Assembly: GCA_023424865.1 (NCBI GenBank)
Contig: JAFADM010000200.1
Coordinates: forward strand, 1-13,793
DNA from: Bacillota bacterium
Lineage (GTDB): Bacteria; Bacillota_A; Clostridia; DSM-8532
Direction: 5' to 3'
Length of the DNA: 13,793 bases
Shown: piece after piece, positions 6,614 through 13,793 of the stretch
How the letters are laid out: each line of letters starts with the position of its first letter
How positions within the stretch are numbered: the first letter of the stretch is position 1
Notes under the pieces: model-generated
Seen by the model: the letters and a program-made list of their open reading frames with translations, nothing else
The model's database searches: none
Told to the model about the DNA's origin: nothing
Made by a program: the position numbers and the translations under genes

Positions 6614-7447
6614 ATGAATTCGAGTGTGAAAAAAAGCAGAGGCTATCTTATCATCATTGGTGGCGCTGAAGACAAGCAAGGTGAAAGCATTATTTTAAAG
6701 CAGGTGCCTCAGATGCTGTCATCCAAGGAGGCACTGACTATTCTGACAACGGCTACGGAAAAGCCTGAGGAAGTGGGAAAAGATTATTTCGATGTTTTTA
6801 CGCGGCTTGGCGTAGAAAATATACACATTCTTAATATTAATACCCGTGACGACGCCGACAATGAAGAATACTGCCGGATTATCAAAAATTGCCGCTGCCT
6901 GTTTATGACCGGAGGCGATCAACTCCGGATCACCAGCATTTTAGGCGGTACCCGTGCCTGGAATGAAATGAAAAGCCTCTACGAAATAGGGGGCATTCTT
7001 ATGGGTACCAGCGCCGGGGCATCGGTGATGAGCTCAACTATGATCGTCCAGGGTGACGACAATGAGCCTGCCAGAAAATGCACCTTGAAAATGGCACCGG
7101 GACTGGATCTTTTAAACGGTGTCATTATTGATCAGCATTTTGATCAAAGAGGACGCTTTGGACGCCTTCTCTGCGGCGTTGCTGAAAACCCGGATGTGCT
7201 GGGGATTGGCATTGATGAGGATACGGCTGTCAAGCTTTATCCTGATATGCATTTTGAAGTTATAGGCACAAATGCGGTTACCATTATCGACGGTAAATCC
7301 ATCCGCTGCTCCAATGTTTCAGAGCTCAACCCAGACGAGCTTCTGGCTATTGTGGGAGTGACCGTGCATGCCCTGCCGTCGGGATATGGGTTTAATTTAA
7401 AGGATAGAAAGGTTTTGCGATTAAAAGATGAAAACGGACAAAATTAA
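6614..7447 (+). CDS. cphB: Cyanophycinase
   Basis: This peptidase S51 family enzyme of 277 residues is the usual cyanophycinase size. It cuts cyanophycin (multi-L-arginyl-poly-L-aspartate) into beta-Asp-Arg dipeptides in the cytoplasm. The N-terminus has GYLIIIGGAEDK, followed by MTGGDQLR (98-105). The nucleophile is Ser133 in GTSAGAS, with His175 in IIDQHFDQRGR and Glu202 in GIGIDEDTAV. These residues fall one position after the Ser132, His174, Glu201 triad I recall for the Synechocystis enzyme, so the catalytic apparatus looks intact. The ATG at 6614 directly abuts AAAGGA, with TTGGA a few bases further up. A GTG at 6626 with AAAGGA about 12 bases before it is an alternative start, losing four residues. 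The end overlaps the start of cphA by 20 bases in another frame, so the two genes are very likely co-transcribed and translationally coupled. Confidence 0.95.
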   Translation: MNSSVKKSRGYLIIIGGAEDKQGESIILKQVPQMLSSKEALTILTTATEKPEEVGKDYFDVFTRLGVENIHILNINTRDDADNEEYCRIIKNCRCLFMTGGDQLRITSILGGTRAWNEMKSLYEIGGILMGTSAGASVMSSTMIVQGDDNEPARKCTLKMAPGLDLLNGVIIDQHFDQRGRFGRLLCGVAENPDVLGIGIDEDTAVKLYPDMHFEVIGTNAVTIIDGKSIRCSNVSELNPDELLAIVGVTVHALPSGYGFNLKDRKVLRLKDENGQN

Positions 7448-10151
7448 AATAGTCGATCTCGTCATTTATCCGGGCCGCAATCTCTACAGTCACAGGCCCA
7501 TTATGAAGCTTATTATTGATATTGGCAAGTACAGCGAGATACCAACCAAGGATATACCGGGATTTCACGAAAGACTTCTTAACGCCTTTCCGGGCCTGAA
7601 AACCAACACCTGCAGCCTGGGCTATCCCGGGGGATTTCTGGAGCGGCTCAATACGGGCACTTACCTGGGACATGTTATTGAGCATGTCATTCTTGAAATG
7701 CAGTTTATGCTGGGCTATGACGTTCGCTATGGCAAAACCCGGCTTTTGCAGGAGCCCTCTGTTTATTATCTTGCCTATGAATTCGAAAACGAGGTGTGCG
7801 GTCTGGAGTGCGGTAAAGCAGCCGTATTCATTCTTAATTACTTTCTTAACGAGGAGGATTTGGACGTTACCGAATTCCTGGATTACTTAAAGAAGGTTTC
7901 TCTGGAAGCCGAGCTTGGCCCAAGTACCTCCGCCATTGTTCAGGAGGCTGTAAAACGCCAAATTCCGGTGACCCGCATAGGCCACGAGAGCTTGGTCCGC
8001 CTTGGCTACGGAAAGCACAGCCGTTTGATTGAATCAACACTCACCGATGCCACTTCCTGCATTTCTGCGGATATCTCCTGCAACAAGCAGCTCACCAAGG
8101 CCATTTTAACCGAACATCATGTTCCGGTTCCCTTCGGCAAGGTCGTGTATTCGGAAATTTCAGCCGTTATCGCAGCCAGGCATATTGGCTTTCCTGTTGT
8201 GATAAAGCCCTTTGACGGCAATCAGGGAAAGGGTGTATCCCTTAATCTCAACAGTGTGGCCGAGGTAAAGCAGGCCTTTAAGGAGGCCTGCCGTTACAGC
8301 AGCGGCATTATTGTTGAGAAATTTGTTGACGGCAGGGATTACCGCATTCTGGTAGTGGGCAACAAGGTTAGCGCCGTATCGGAACGGCTTCCGGCGCTGG
8401 TTACAGGTGACGGCGTCCATACCGTGGGCCAGCTGGTAGATATGGTCAATCAGGACGAAAAGCGGGGCGAGCATCATGAAAAGCCCCTCACCAAAATAAA
8501 AATTGACAGCGTTGCCTTAAGCGTTCTTGAAAAAAGCGGTATGACACAGGAATCGGTTCCCGAATTGGGCCAGGTGGTAAAGCTGCGCACCAATGGCAAT
8601 TTAAGTACAGGGGGCACAGCCGTTGACCGCACCTGTCAAATTCACCCTGAAAACGCTGAGCTGGCCATAAGGGCTGCCAAAGCCATCGGTGTGGATATTG
8701 CGGGTATCGACATGGTAACGGATGATATCAGCCAATCCATTGAGGAAACGGGTGGCGTGGTGGTGGAGGTGAATGCCGCGCCCGGCATTCGCATGCATCT
8801 TTATCCAAGCGAGGGCGAAGCGCAAAATGTGGCTTCCCACATTGTGGATCACCTTTTCCCCGATCCTGAGACCTACAGCTTCCCCATCGTCTCTGTTACC
8901 GGCACCAACGGAAAAACAACTACGGTACGCCTTATCAGCCACGTTCTGTCCATGACAGGAAAAACGGTGGGAATGACCTCCACCTCGGGAACCTATATTG
9001 ACGGCAAATGCTTTTTAAAAGGGGACAATTCCGGCCCCCGGAGCGCACGTACTCTTCTTGCCAATAAGTCCATCGACTGCGCCGTCCTTGAAACGGCCCG
9101 GGGAGGAATTCTCAGGGAAGGTTTGGGCTACGATTTAGCCGATGTGGGCATTGTTTTAAATGTGGCTGAGGATCATCTGGGAATGGAGGGCATTGATACC
9201 CTGGAGGATCTGGCCCATGTCAAGTCCCTTGTGACGGAGGCTGTTAAGGAAAACGGCTGGGCTGTGTTTAATGCGGATGATGCCATGACGCCCTACCTTA
9301 TGGAGAGGGCGCGGGTTAACTGCATTCTGTTTTCCCTGTCCGGGCCAATCGCCGCCTTTCGGGGTCCTAAGGACAAAAGAGTGGTCCGGGTTTATTGCTC
9401 AGGTGGCAATATTAAGCTTTCCGACGGCGGTAGAGCTAAAAAAGTGATTTCCATAGAGGATGTCCCTATCACCAGCGGCGGAAAAATCGCCTGCAACATT
9501 GAAAACACCCTGGCTGCGGTGGCTGCCCTCTATGGCCTGGGTCTTCCTCTCAAGGCCATCGCCTCCGGTCTTAAAACCTTTCACAGCAATGCGGGCCGTT
9601 TTAATATCCACCAGGTAGGCAAATTCCGTGTTATGCTGGATTACGGCCACAATCTTCCCGGTTATGAGCAGGTGGTAAAGGCCTGCCGTGAATTAGGCTA
9701 CACCCGGCTTGTAGGCATTGTGGGCATGCCCGGAAACCGAATGGATGCGGCTATTGAAGCTGTGGGCAGCTTCTGTTCCCAAGCCTTTGATGTTGTCTAT
9801 ATCAAGGAGGATAAGGACAGGAGGGGCCGTGAAAGAGGCGAGGTGCCGGAAATGCTCTACCGGGCGGTAGCCGGAAATGCCTCTCCCGGGAAGCACGCCG
9901 AAATCATAGAGGATGAGCTGGAGGCACTTAAAAAAGCCGTTGCCGCGGCCCAGGAGGGGGATCTTATTGTACTCTTTTATGAGGAATTAGCCCCTTTGCA
10001 GGAATATCTGGAAAGCCTCCGGTTTATCTACCCCTCACCCCAGTCATCCGGAACCAGACCCAGGACAGGCGAACATTCAGACACAATTAAGCCGGAGGCC
10101 TTGATGCCGGATTATACCGAGGCTCCCCGGATTTCTTCACCTTCCATATGA
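7428..10151 (+). CDS. cphA: Cyanophycin synthetase
   Basis: This 907-residue enzyme polymerises Asp and Arg into cyanophycin using ATP. Its three parts are all present. The N-terminal domain (about 1-215) includes HVIEHVILEMQFMLGYD and ELGPSTSAI. An ATP-grasp domain (about 215-485) contains FPVVIKPFDGNQGKG (255-269), EKFVDGRDYR (297-306) and EVNAAPGIRMH (447-457). A Mur-ligase-like domain starts with the P-loop VTGTNGKTTT (490-499), followed by ETARGGILREGLGYD, VAEDHLG and DYGHN (738-742). ATP-grasp forms the backbone Asp link and the Mur-like domain attaches Arg in the known enzymes. The first 865 residues follow the family closely. Residues 866-907 form a Pro/Ser/Thr-rich tail that looks disordered and lies past the conserved end. 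The start ATG lies inside cphB with no close Shine-Dalgarno sequence, which fits coupled translation. A strong terminator follows. Confidence 0.96.
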   Translation: MKTDKIKIVDLVIYPGRNLYSHRPIMKLIIDIGKYSEIPTKDIPGFHERLLNAFPGLKTNTCSLGYPGGFLERLNTGTYLGHVIEHVILEMQFMLGYDVRYGKTRLLQEPSVYYLAYEFENEVCGLECGKAAVFILNYFLNEEDLDVTEFLDYLKKVSLEAELGPSTSAIVQEAVKRQIPVTRIGHESLVRLGYGKHSRLIESTLTDATSCISADISCNKQLTKAILTEHHVPVPFGKVVYSEISAVIAARHIGFPVVIKPFDGNQGKGVSLNLNSVAEVKQAFKEACRYSSGIIVEKFVDGRDYRILVVGNKVSAVSERLPALVTGDGVHTVGQLVDMVNQDEKRGEHHEKPLTKIKIDSVALSVLEKSGMTQESVPELGQVVKLRTNGNLSTGGTAVDRTCQIHPENAELAIRAAKAIGVDIAGIDMVTDDISQSIEETGGVVVEVNAAPGIRMHLYPSEGEAQNVASHIVDHLFPDPETYSFPIVSVTGTNGKTTTVRLISHVLSMTGKTVGMTSTSGTYIDGKCFLKGDNSGPRSARTLLANKSIDCAVLETARGGILREGLGYDLADVGIVLNVAEDHLGMEGIDTLEDLAHVKSLVTEAVKENGWAVFNADDAMTPYLMERARVNCILFSLSGPIAAFRGPKDKRVVRVYCSGGNIKLSDGGRAKKVISIEDVPITSGGKIACNIENTLAAVAALYGLGLPLKAIASGLKTFHSNAGRFNIHQVGKFRVMLDYGHNLPGYEQVVKACRELGYTRLVGIVGMPGNRMDAAIEAVGSFCSQAFDVVYIKEDKDRRGRERGEVPEMLYRAVAGNASPGKHAEIIEDELEALKKAVAAAQEGDLIVLFYEELAPLQEYLESLRFIYPSPQSSGTRPRTGEHSDTIKPEALMPDYTEAPRISSPSI

Positions 10152-10223
10152 TCCGTCCAATCCGTTTAAACCCACCCTAGCTAAACGAAAGGCACCTTGG
10201 ATTACCAGGTTTTCAGTGTACAA

Positions 10224-10276
10224 AAAGCCCCGGGCGGACATGAAAATTTCAATGCACCGCCTGGGGCTTTTTTTTT
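10224..10276 (+). terminator. Strong intrinsic terminator, bidirectional, after cphA
   Basis: AAAGCCCCGGGCGG (10224-10237) pairs with CCGCCTGGGGCTTT (10257-10270) as a 14-bp stem with a single G-T wobble. It closes a 19-base loop that contains a smaller CATGAAA/TTTCAATG pairing. Nine Ts run from 10268. On the minus strand the same stem is followed by five Ts, so it can also stop transcripts from the convergent GH94 gene. Confidence 0.9.
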
Positions 10277-10325
10277 AAAGCAATAGGACAACGTTCCACG
10301 GAAAAAGCCGGACATAATTGAGCTT

Positions 10326-10347
10326 TTAAAGGGCTTATGGCCTTTAA
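10326..10347 (-). terminator. Hairpin downstream of the GH94 gene
   Basis: TTAAAGG-N8-CCTTTAA forms a 7-bp stem about 30 bases past the GH94 stop codon on the minus strand. An overlapping alternative stem, GGCTTA/TAAGCC (10332-10350), competes with it. There is no long T-run, so it is at best a weak terminator or 3'-end structure ahead of the stronger bidirectional terminator at 10224-10276. Confidence 0.3.
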
Positions 10348-10377
10348 GCCAAAAGGAGCAGGAAGCCGGAAAAAGAC

Positions 10378-12816
10378 CTATACAATAACCCTATGGGTTT
10401 CTCCGTCATCCGTAAGCAGTACCCTGTTCCCCTGAATTAACCTGCCATCCACTGTGAGTGATTCCGTTGTCAGTATTCCCTTGCTCCTGCTTTCAACCCT
10501 GATTTCATAGAGGGAGTTTCCATGCCTGTATTCAACGGAAAAATCACCGAAGCCTGCCGGTGTGGCAGGATCTATGACCAGCTCATTCCCTTCTTTCCGA
10601 ATGCCTAAAAACCAACTCAAAAGCCCCTGGTACATCCAGCCTGCGGAACCGGTATACCAGCTCCAGCCGCCTCTTCCCGTATAGGGTGGGCTGAGGGATA
10701 TATCCGCAGTCATGACATACGGCTCCTTCTCGTACCTGAGAGCGTCCTTCCTGTTTTGCGTAATGTAAATCGGGTTAAGTATGGTAAACAGGGTTTGCGC
10801 CATATTAAAGTCGCCCCGCATGGCTGCGGCGATGGCCAGCCAAACCGCCGCATGGGTATACTGGCCTCCGTTTTCCCGGATGCCGGGGATATAATTCTTT
10901 ATATAACCCGGATTTTTGCCTGTCTTATTAAATGGAGGCGCCAAAAGTAAGGAAAGGGCTTCCTCCTCTCTTACCAGATAACGCCAGGCCGACTGCATTG
11001 CCGTTTTCGCCCGCTCCGCCTCCGCCCCCCCGGATATCACACTCCAGGATTGGCTGATGGAATCAATTCTGCACTCATCGTTTTCCTTTGAACCAAGCTT
11101 TGAGCCGTCGTCATAAAAGGCTCGAAGATACCACTCCCCGTCCCAGGCGTGTTCTTCTATGCTTTGGCGCAGGGCTTCCCGTTTTTGCTCAAGCTCCCTG
11201 CCATATTCCTCATCACCTTCCTTGTAACACAGGGGAATGAAGTCACTCAATACGGTATACAAAAACCAGGCCAGCCAAACACTCTCGCCCTTACCCAGCA
11301 TTCCTACCCCATTCATACCGTCATTCCAATCGCCTCCCCCCATGAGAGGAAGTCCATGTTCTCCAAAGAAGGTTCGGTCGATGGTTTTTTTGCAGTGCTC
11401 ATAAACACTTCCGGAGTACTCGGATATTTCCGGGGTAAACATGACATCGTGCTGCTCCTCCGTAAGCACCGGACCTTTGATGTAAGGCACCGGCTCCTTT
11501 AAAACCCCGGCATCCCCGGTGCTTCGAATATAAGCGGCGGTGCAGTAAGGAAGCCACAGCAAATCATCGGATATCCGCGTTCTAACCCCGATACCCATTG
11601 GAGGATGCCACCAGTGCTGCACATCCCCTTCTTCAAACTGCCTGCCACAGGCTATGAGTATTTGCCTGCGAAGAATACCTGGGTCTGCAAAGAGAAGAGA
11701 AAGGGTATCCTGAAGCTGATCCCGGTAGCCATAAGCCCCTCCGCACTGATAAAAGCCTGCCCTTGCATTTATGCGGCAGGCTAACGTCTGATAGAGCAGC
11801 CAGCCGTTAACCAGAATATCAACGGCTCTGTCCTTCGTCTTCACCTGAACCGTCCCCAACAGCCTGTCCCAGTGGTCCCTCACCCTGTCGAGCTCCTTTT
11901 GGGCAGCGGCGATATCCCTGTATTTGTATCTGGTAGTGACTATCTCGTTAAGGTTATTGCTTTGCCCAAGCCCGAACAATAGGGTCTTGCTTTCCTGGGG
12001 CTGTACGGCTACGGACACCTGGATCGCTCCGCAAGGGTCATAGCCTACACCCGTATTGCAGGATAGCTTGACCTCCGCTCCCCGAGGTTCCCAAATACCC
12101 CCCTTCTTCCCCAAAAATTCGTGCCTGTCGCCGGAATAACCGACGATGGTCTCGCTGGAGAACAGGTAGGCATAGCTGTTTTGGAAATTCAGGGTATAGA
12201 GGTTCTTTGCGTACAAATAGTCATGCTCATTGTCATAGGAGGTCAGAATATAGGGATGGGTATGCTCCCTCTGTGTTCCTAAAACCCATTCCACATAATA
12301 GGTCAGGCTCAAATATTTAACTTTATCCGAATGGTTTGTCAGCTTAAGCTGCCATAGCTTCAAAGACTCCTCCAAAGGGGTAAATACCGTCAGCTCCTGG
12401 GAAACCTGGGCTTCCTCATGAAAAAAACGGCTGTATCCGAAGCCGTGCCTTACTTTGTAAATGCCCCGGTCGGATCTTCCCAGGGACATGGGCGTCATGA
12501 CCTCGCCGGTTATTTCATCCAGAATATAGATTGCCTCGGAGGCCCTGTCGCTTACGGGATCGTTGGACCAGGGCGTAAGCTTATTCTCCCTGCTGTTGAT
12601 ACTCCAGGTAAAGCCCGCCCCGGACTCCGATATCTGGAAGCCAAAGCTCTTATTTGAAACAACGTTAATCCAGGGGGCCGGCGGCCTGTTATTACCCTCC
12701 AGCAGAATTTCATATTCTCTGCCCCCACAGGCAAAAGCCCCGAAGCCGTTAGAAAATTCAACCTTTTCCGATTCTTTTTCCTCTATTGGTGCATCGGCTG
12801 TTTGCTGTGTGTTCAA
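10378..12816 (-). CDS. GH94 phosphorylase-like module of a split cyclic beta-1,2-glucan synthase
   Basis: This 812-residue protein matches the C-terminal GH94 part of cyclic beta-1,2-glucan synthases. It opens with the beta-sandwich signature FSNGFGAF, GREYEILLEG and PAPWINVVSN, then GFQISESGAGFTWS and NSRENKLTPWSNDPVSD (about 75-92). The (alpha/alpha)6 barrel follows. The likely general acid is Asp496 in GGGDWNDGMN, with RENGGQYTHAAVWL and GGWSWYTGSAGWMYQG further on. In the whole synthase this module trims or phosphorolyses beta-1,2-glucan chains. It is also the size of stand-alone GH94 phosphorylases, so it could act alone on beta-1,2-glucooligosaccharides. No signal peptide or membrane segment is seen. 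The start is TTG at 12816, five bases after AAGGAGAGG, in the same phase as the upstream gene and 18 bases past its TAG. The catalytic motifs look intact. Co-translation with the upstream gene is very likely. Confidence 0.88.
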   Translation of the reverse strand: MNTQQTADAPIEEKESEKVEFSNGFGAFACGGREYEILLEGNNRPPAPWINVVSNKSFGFQISESGAGFTWSINSRENKLTPWSNDPVSDRASEAIYILDEITGEVMTPMSLGRSDRGIYKVRHGFGYSRFFHEEAQVSQELTVFTPLEESLKLWQLKLTNHSDKVKYLSLTYYVEWVLGTQREHTHPYILTSYDNEHDYLYAKNLYTLNFQNSYAYLFSSETIVGYSGDRHEFLGKKGGIWEPRGAEVKLSCNTGVGYDPCGAIQVSVAVQPQESKTLLFGLGQSNNLNEIVTTRYKYRDIAAAQKELDRVRDHWDRLLGTVQVKTKDRAVDILVNGWLLYQTLACRINARAGFYQCGGAYGYRDQLQDTLSLLFADPGILRRQILIACGRQFEEGDVQHWWHPPMGIGVRTRISDDLLWLPYCTAAYIRSTGDAGVLKEPVPYIKGPVLTEEQHDVMFTPEISEYSGSVYEHCKKTIDRTFFGEHGLPLMGGGDWNDGMNGVGMLGKGESVWLAWFLYTVLSDFIPLCYKEGDEEYGRELEQKREALRQSIEEHAWDGEWYLRAFYDDGSKLGSKENDECRIDSISQSWSVISGGAEAERAKTAMQSAWRYLVREEEALSLLLAPPFNKTGKNPGYIKNYIPGIRENGGQYTHAAVWLAIAAAMRGDFNMAQTLFTILNPIYITQNRKDALRYEKEPYVMTADISLSPPYTGRGGWSWYTGSAGWMYQGLLSWFLGIRKEGNELVIDPATPAGFGDFSVEYRHGNSLYEIRVESRSKGILTTESLTVDGRLIQGNRVLLTDDGETHRVIV

Positions 12817-12821
12817 AGCTT

Positions 12822-12830
12822 CCTCTCCTT
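12822..12830 (-). promoter_or_regulatory. Ribosome binding site that defines the TTG start of the GH94 gene
   Basis: AAGGAGAGG is a strong Shine-Dalgarno sequence on the minus strand. It begins two bases into the second in-frame stop codon (TAA, 12831-12829) and ends five bases before TTG at 12816. Its presence between the two halves argues that the split is functional and not a sequencing or point-mutation artefact. Confidence 0.8.
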
Positions 12831-12834
12831 AAAC

Positions 12835-13793
12835 CTAATATTCCTCAAGCAATTCATACTGATTTTCTTTGACATTGGTAAAATAAATCCCCGTCTTCTC
12901 TGAGAAGACAACCCGGGCCACCGTATACAACAAATCAATCTCCGACGGTACCATCTCATAGGTATGCAGCATAAAGAAGCTTGGCTTCTCGCTTCCGGAA
13001 TCGTAAATCCGAAGGGAACTTGTCATATCGTTTATTAATTCGTCTATCTGCTTAAGATAACCCTGCTTGGAGTCAATCAGGATAATCAGATCCACCATAA
13101 CACGGTTGATTCTCAGGTATTCGTAGGCCTTTAATACATCCTTCACAATTCTTTCGTCCTCAATGGATCGAACCATTAAAAGCAGAATGGGATTATCGCC
13201 GGATATGCCGAATTTCCACAGGAAGCTCTGATTCTTAAAGTTTCGTCTTATATTTTCCACCGGCCCCCGGTAAATATCTGAAGGATAGAAGATGGGGCTT
13301 ATGAGATCCTGAAAGGCGTTGAGCTGGGTTCCGGAAATTTCCAGATACTTTAACTCCAGGTTCTTTTGAAGCCGGAATTTCTCCAGGATATCATCAATGC
13401 GGTAACCTACATTCAATTCCCCTGCTATTTTTACCGCATCCGCCTTACTTTCGCACACTCCGGTAATGAAGGAAATGGCGACTGTTTCACCCGCTCCTAT
13501 AAAAAACTGCGCCCTAAGGCTCATAATTGGATCATTGCAAAAGCCTGAATTATTGAAAAAGGCAATATTGTTTACCACTGAATCCGGGTTTTCCAGGGTA
13601 TTGTTTCTTCCGATAAAGCGTTTTCTGTCATTTTCGTACTCTATTTTTTTGCTCAGTTTGGTCCCGGTTTTTACCATGTGCATAAGATAAGGATTATCAT
13701 CCTCCTTCTTTTGCCGTCTCTTTGCAAGGAAGATTTCCTGCTCCTCCAGATACTCGCTTTCCAGAAAGAGCTTGTTAAACGCCGGATGGCTTA
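12835..13793 (-). CDS. Cyclic beta-1,2-glucan synthase, upstream part, C-terminal end only
   Basis: The frame is open from the window edge to TAG at 12837-12835, giving 318 visible residues. The methionine at 13683 is internal, because the reading continues upstream without a stop. The visible start, SHPAFNKLFLESEY, followed by LAKRRQKKEDDNPYL, VKTGTKLSKKIEYENDRKRFIGRNNTLENPDSV and FFIGAGETVAISFITG, is the pattern I know from the first of the two GT36-like beta-sandwich domains in ChvB/NdvB-type synthases. In those proteins this domain follows the GT84 and membrane regions and the glycoamylase-like domain, which would lie beyond the window. The protein ends LLYTVARVVFSEKTGIYFTNVKENQYELLEEY, at the linker where whole synthases continue into the second GT36/GH94 module. 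Here that module is a separate gene 18 bases on. The domain call is good. That the upstream remainder is a full synthase is inference. Confidence 0.8.
   Translation of the reverse strand, partial: SHPAFNKLFLESEYLEEQEIFLAKRRQKKEDDNPYLMHMVKTGTKLSKKIEYENDRKRFIGRNNTLENPDSVVNNIAFFNNSGFCNDPIMSLRAQFFIGAGETVAISFITGVCESKADAVKIAGELNVGYRIDDILEKFRLQKNLELKYLEISGTQLNAFQDLISPIFYPSDIYRGPVENIRRNFKNQSFLWKFGISGDNPILLLMVRSIEDERIVKDVLKAYEYLRINRVMVDLIILIDSKQGYLKQIDELINDMTSSLRIYDSGSEKPSFFMLHTYEMVPSEIDLLYTVARVVFSEKTGIYFTNVKENQYELLEEY

Noticed and set aside
12829..12837. Readthrough or recoding of the TAG stop to make one synthase polypeptide
   Set aside because: A second in-frame stop (TAA) follows one codon later, and a strong Shine-Dalgarno sequence with a TTG start comes right after. 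Re-initiation explains the layout better.
12835..13683. Upstream glucan-synthase gene read as a complete 282-residue protein starting at the methionine at 13683
   Set aside because: The frame stays open past that methionine to the window edge, and the extra residues (HPAFNKLF, LAKRRQ) belong to the same conserved domain. The gene is therefore cut by the window, not complete.

Overview
The window reads as a low-to-mid GC Firmicute of the class Clostridia. Ribosome binding sites are AAGGAGG-like, some starts are TTG, and the proteins look clostridial throughout. Those proteins include a ROK regulator, a sedoheptulokinase-type FGGY kinase, a short class I phosphomannose isomerase, a cyanophycin gene pair and a cyclic beta-1,2-glucan synthase. 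I assign no species. I see no tRNA, rRNA, CRISPR array, insertion sequence or origin.

Layout. Positions 1-232 (minus) hold the N-terminal part of a small membrane protein cut by the window edge. Positions 356-4190 (minus) are a three-gene sugar cluster, read in the order FGGY kinase, ManA-type isomerase, ROK regulator. In front of the kinase is a near-consensus promoter (TTGACA, 17-bp spacer, TAGTAT) with a perfect 15-bp palindrome just inside the predicted transcript. Positions 4538-5551 (plus) encode an FkbM-type methyltransferase, transcribed away from the cluster. It converges on a minus-strand HAD-type phosphatase (5595-6326), with a GC-rich hairpin between the two stop codons. Positions 6614-10151 (plus) are a cphB-cphA operon (cyanophycinase and cyanophycin synthetase) with overlapping reading frames. 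It ends at a strong terminator that can act in both directions.

Positions 10378-13793 (minus) hold the C-terminal part of a cyclic beta-1,2-glucan synthase-like system. What is normally one very long polypeptide is here two genes in the same reading phase. They are separated by tandem stops (TAG, GTT, TAA), a strong Shine-Dalgarno sequence and a TTG start. The cut falls between two domains, so the downstream gene is a complete GH94 module of 812 residues.

How the genes fit together. The sugar cluster probably phosphorylates and isomerises a sugar under ROK control; the substrate is not evident. The cyanophycin pair makes and degrades the nitrogen store multi-L-arginyl-poly-L-aspartate. The beta-glucan genes suggest synthesis or trimming of beta-1,2-glucan. 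I see nothing in the window that links these three blocks functionally. The most unusual structure is the clean split of the glucan synthase. I did not find a convincing wholly new system.
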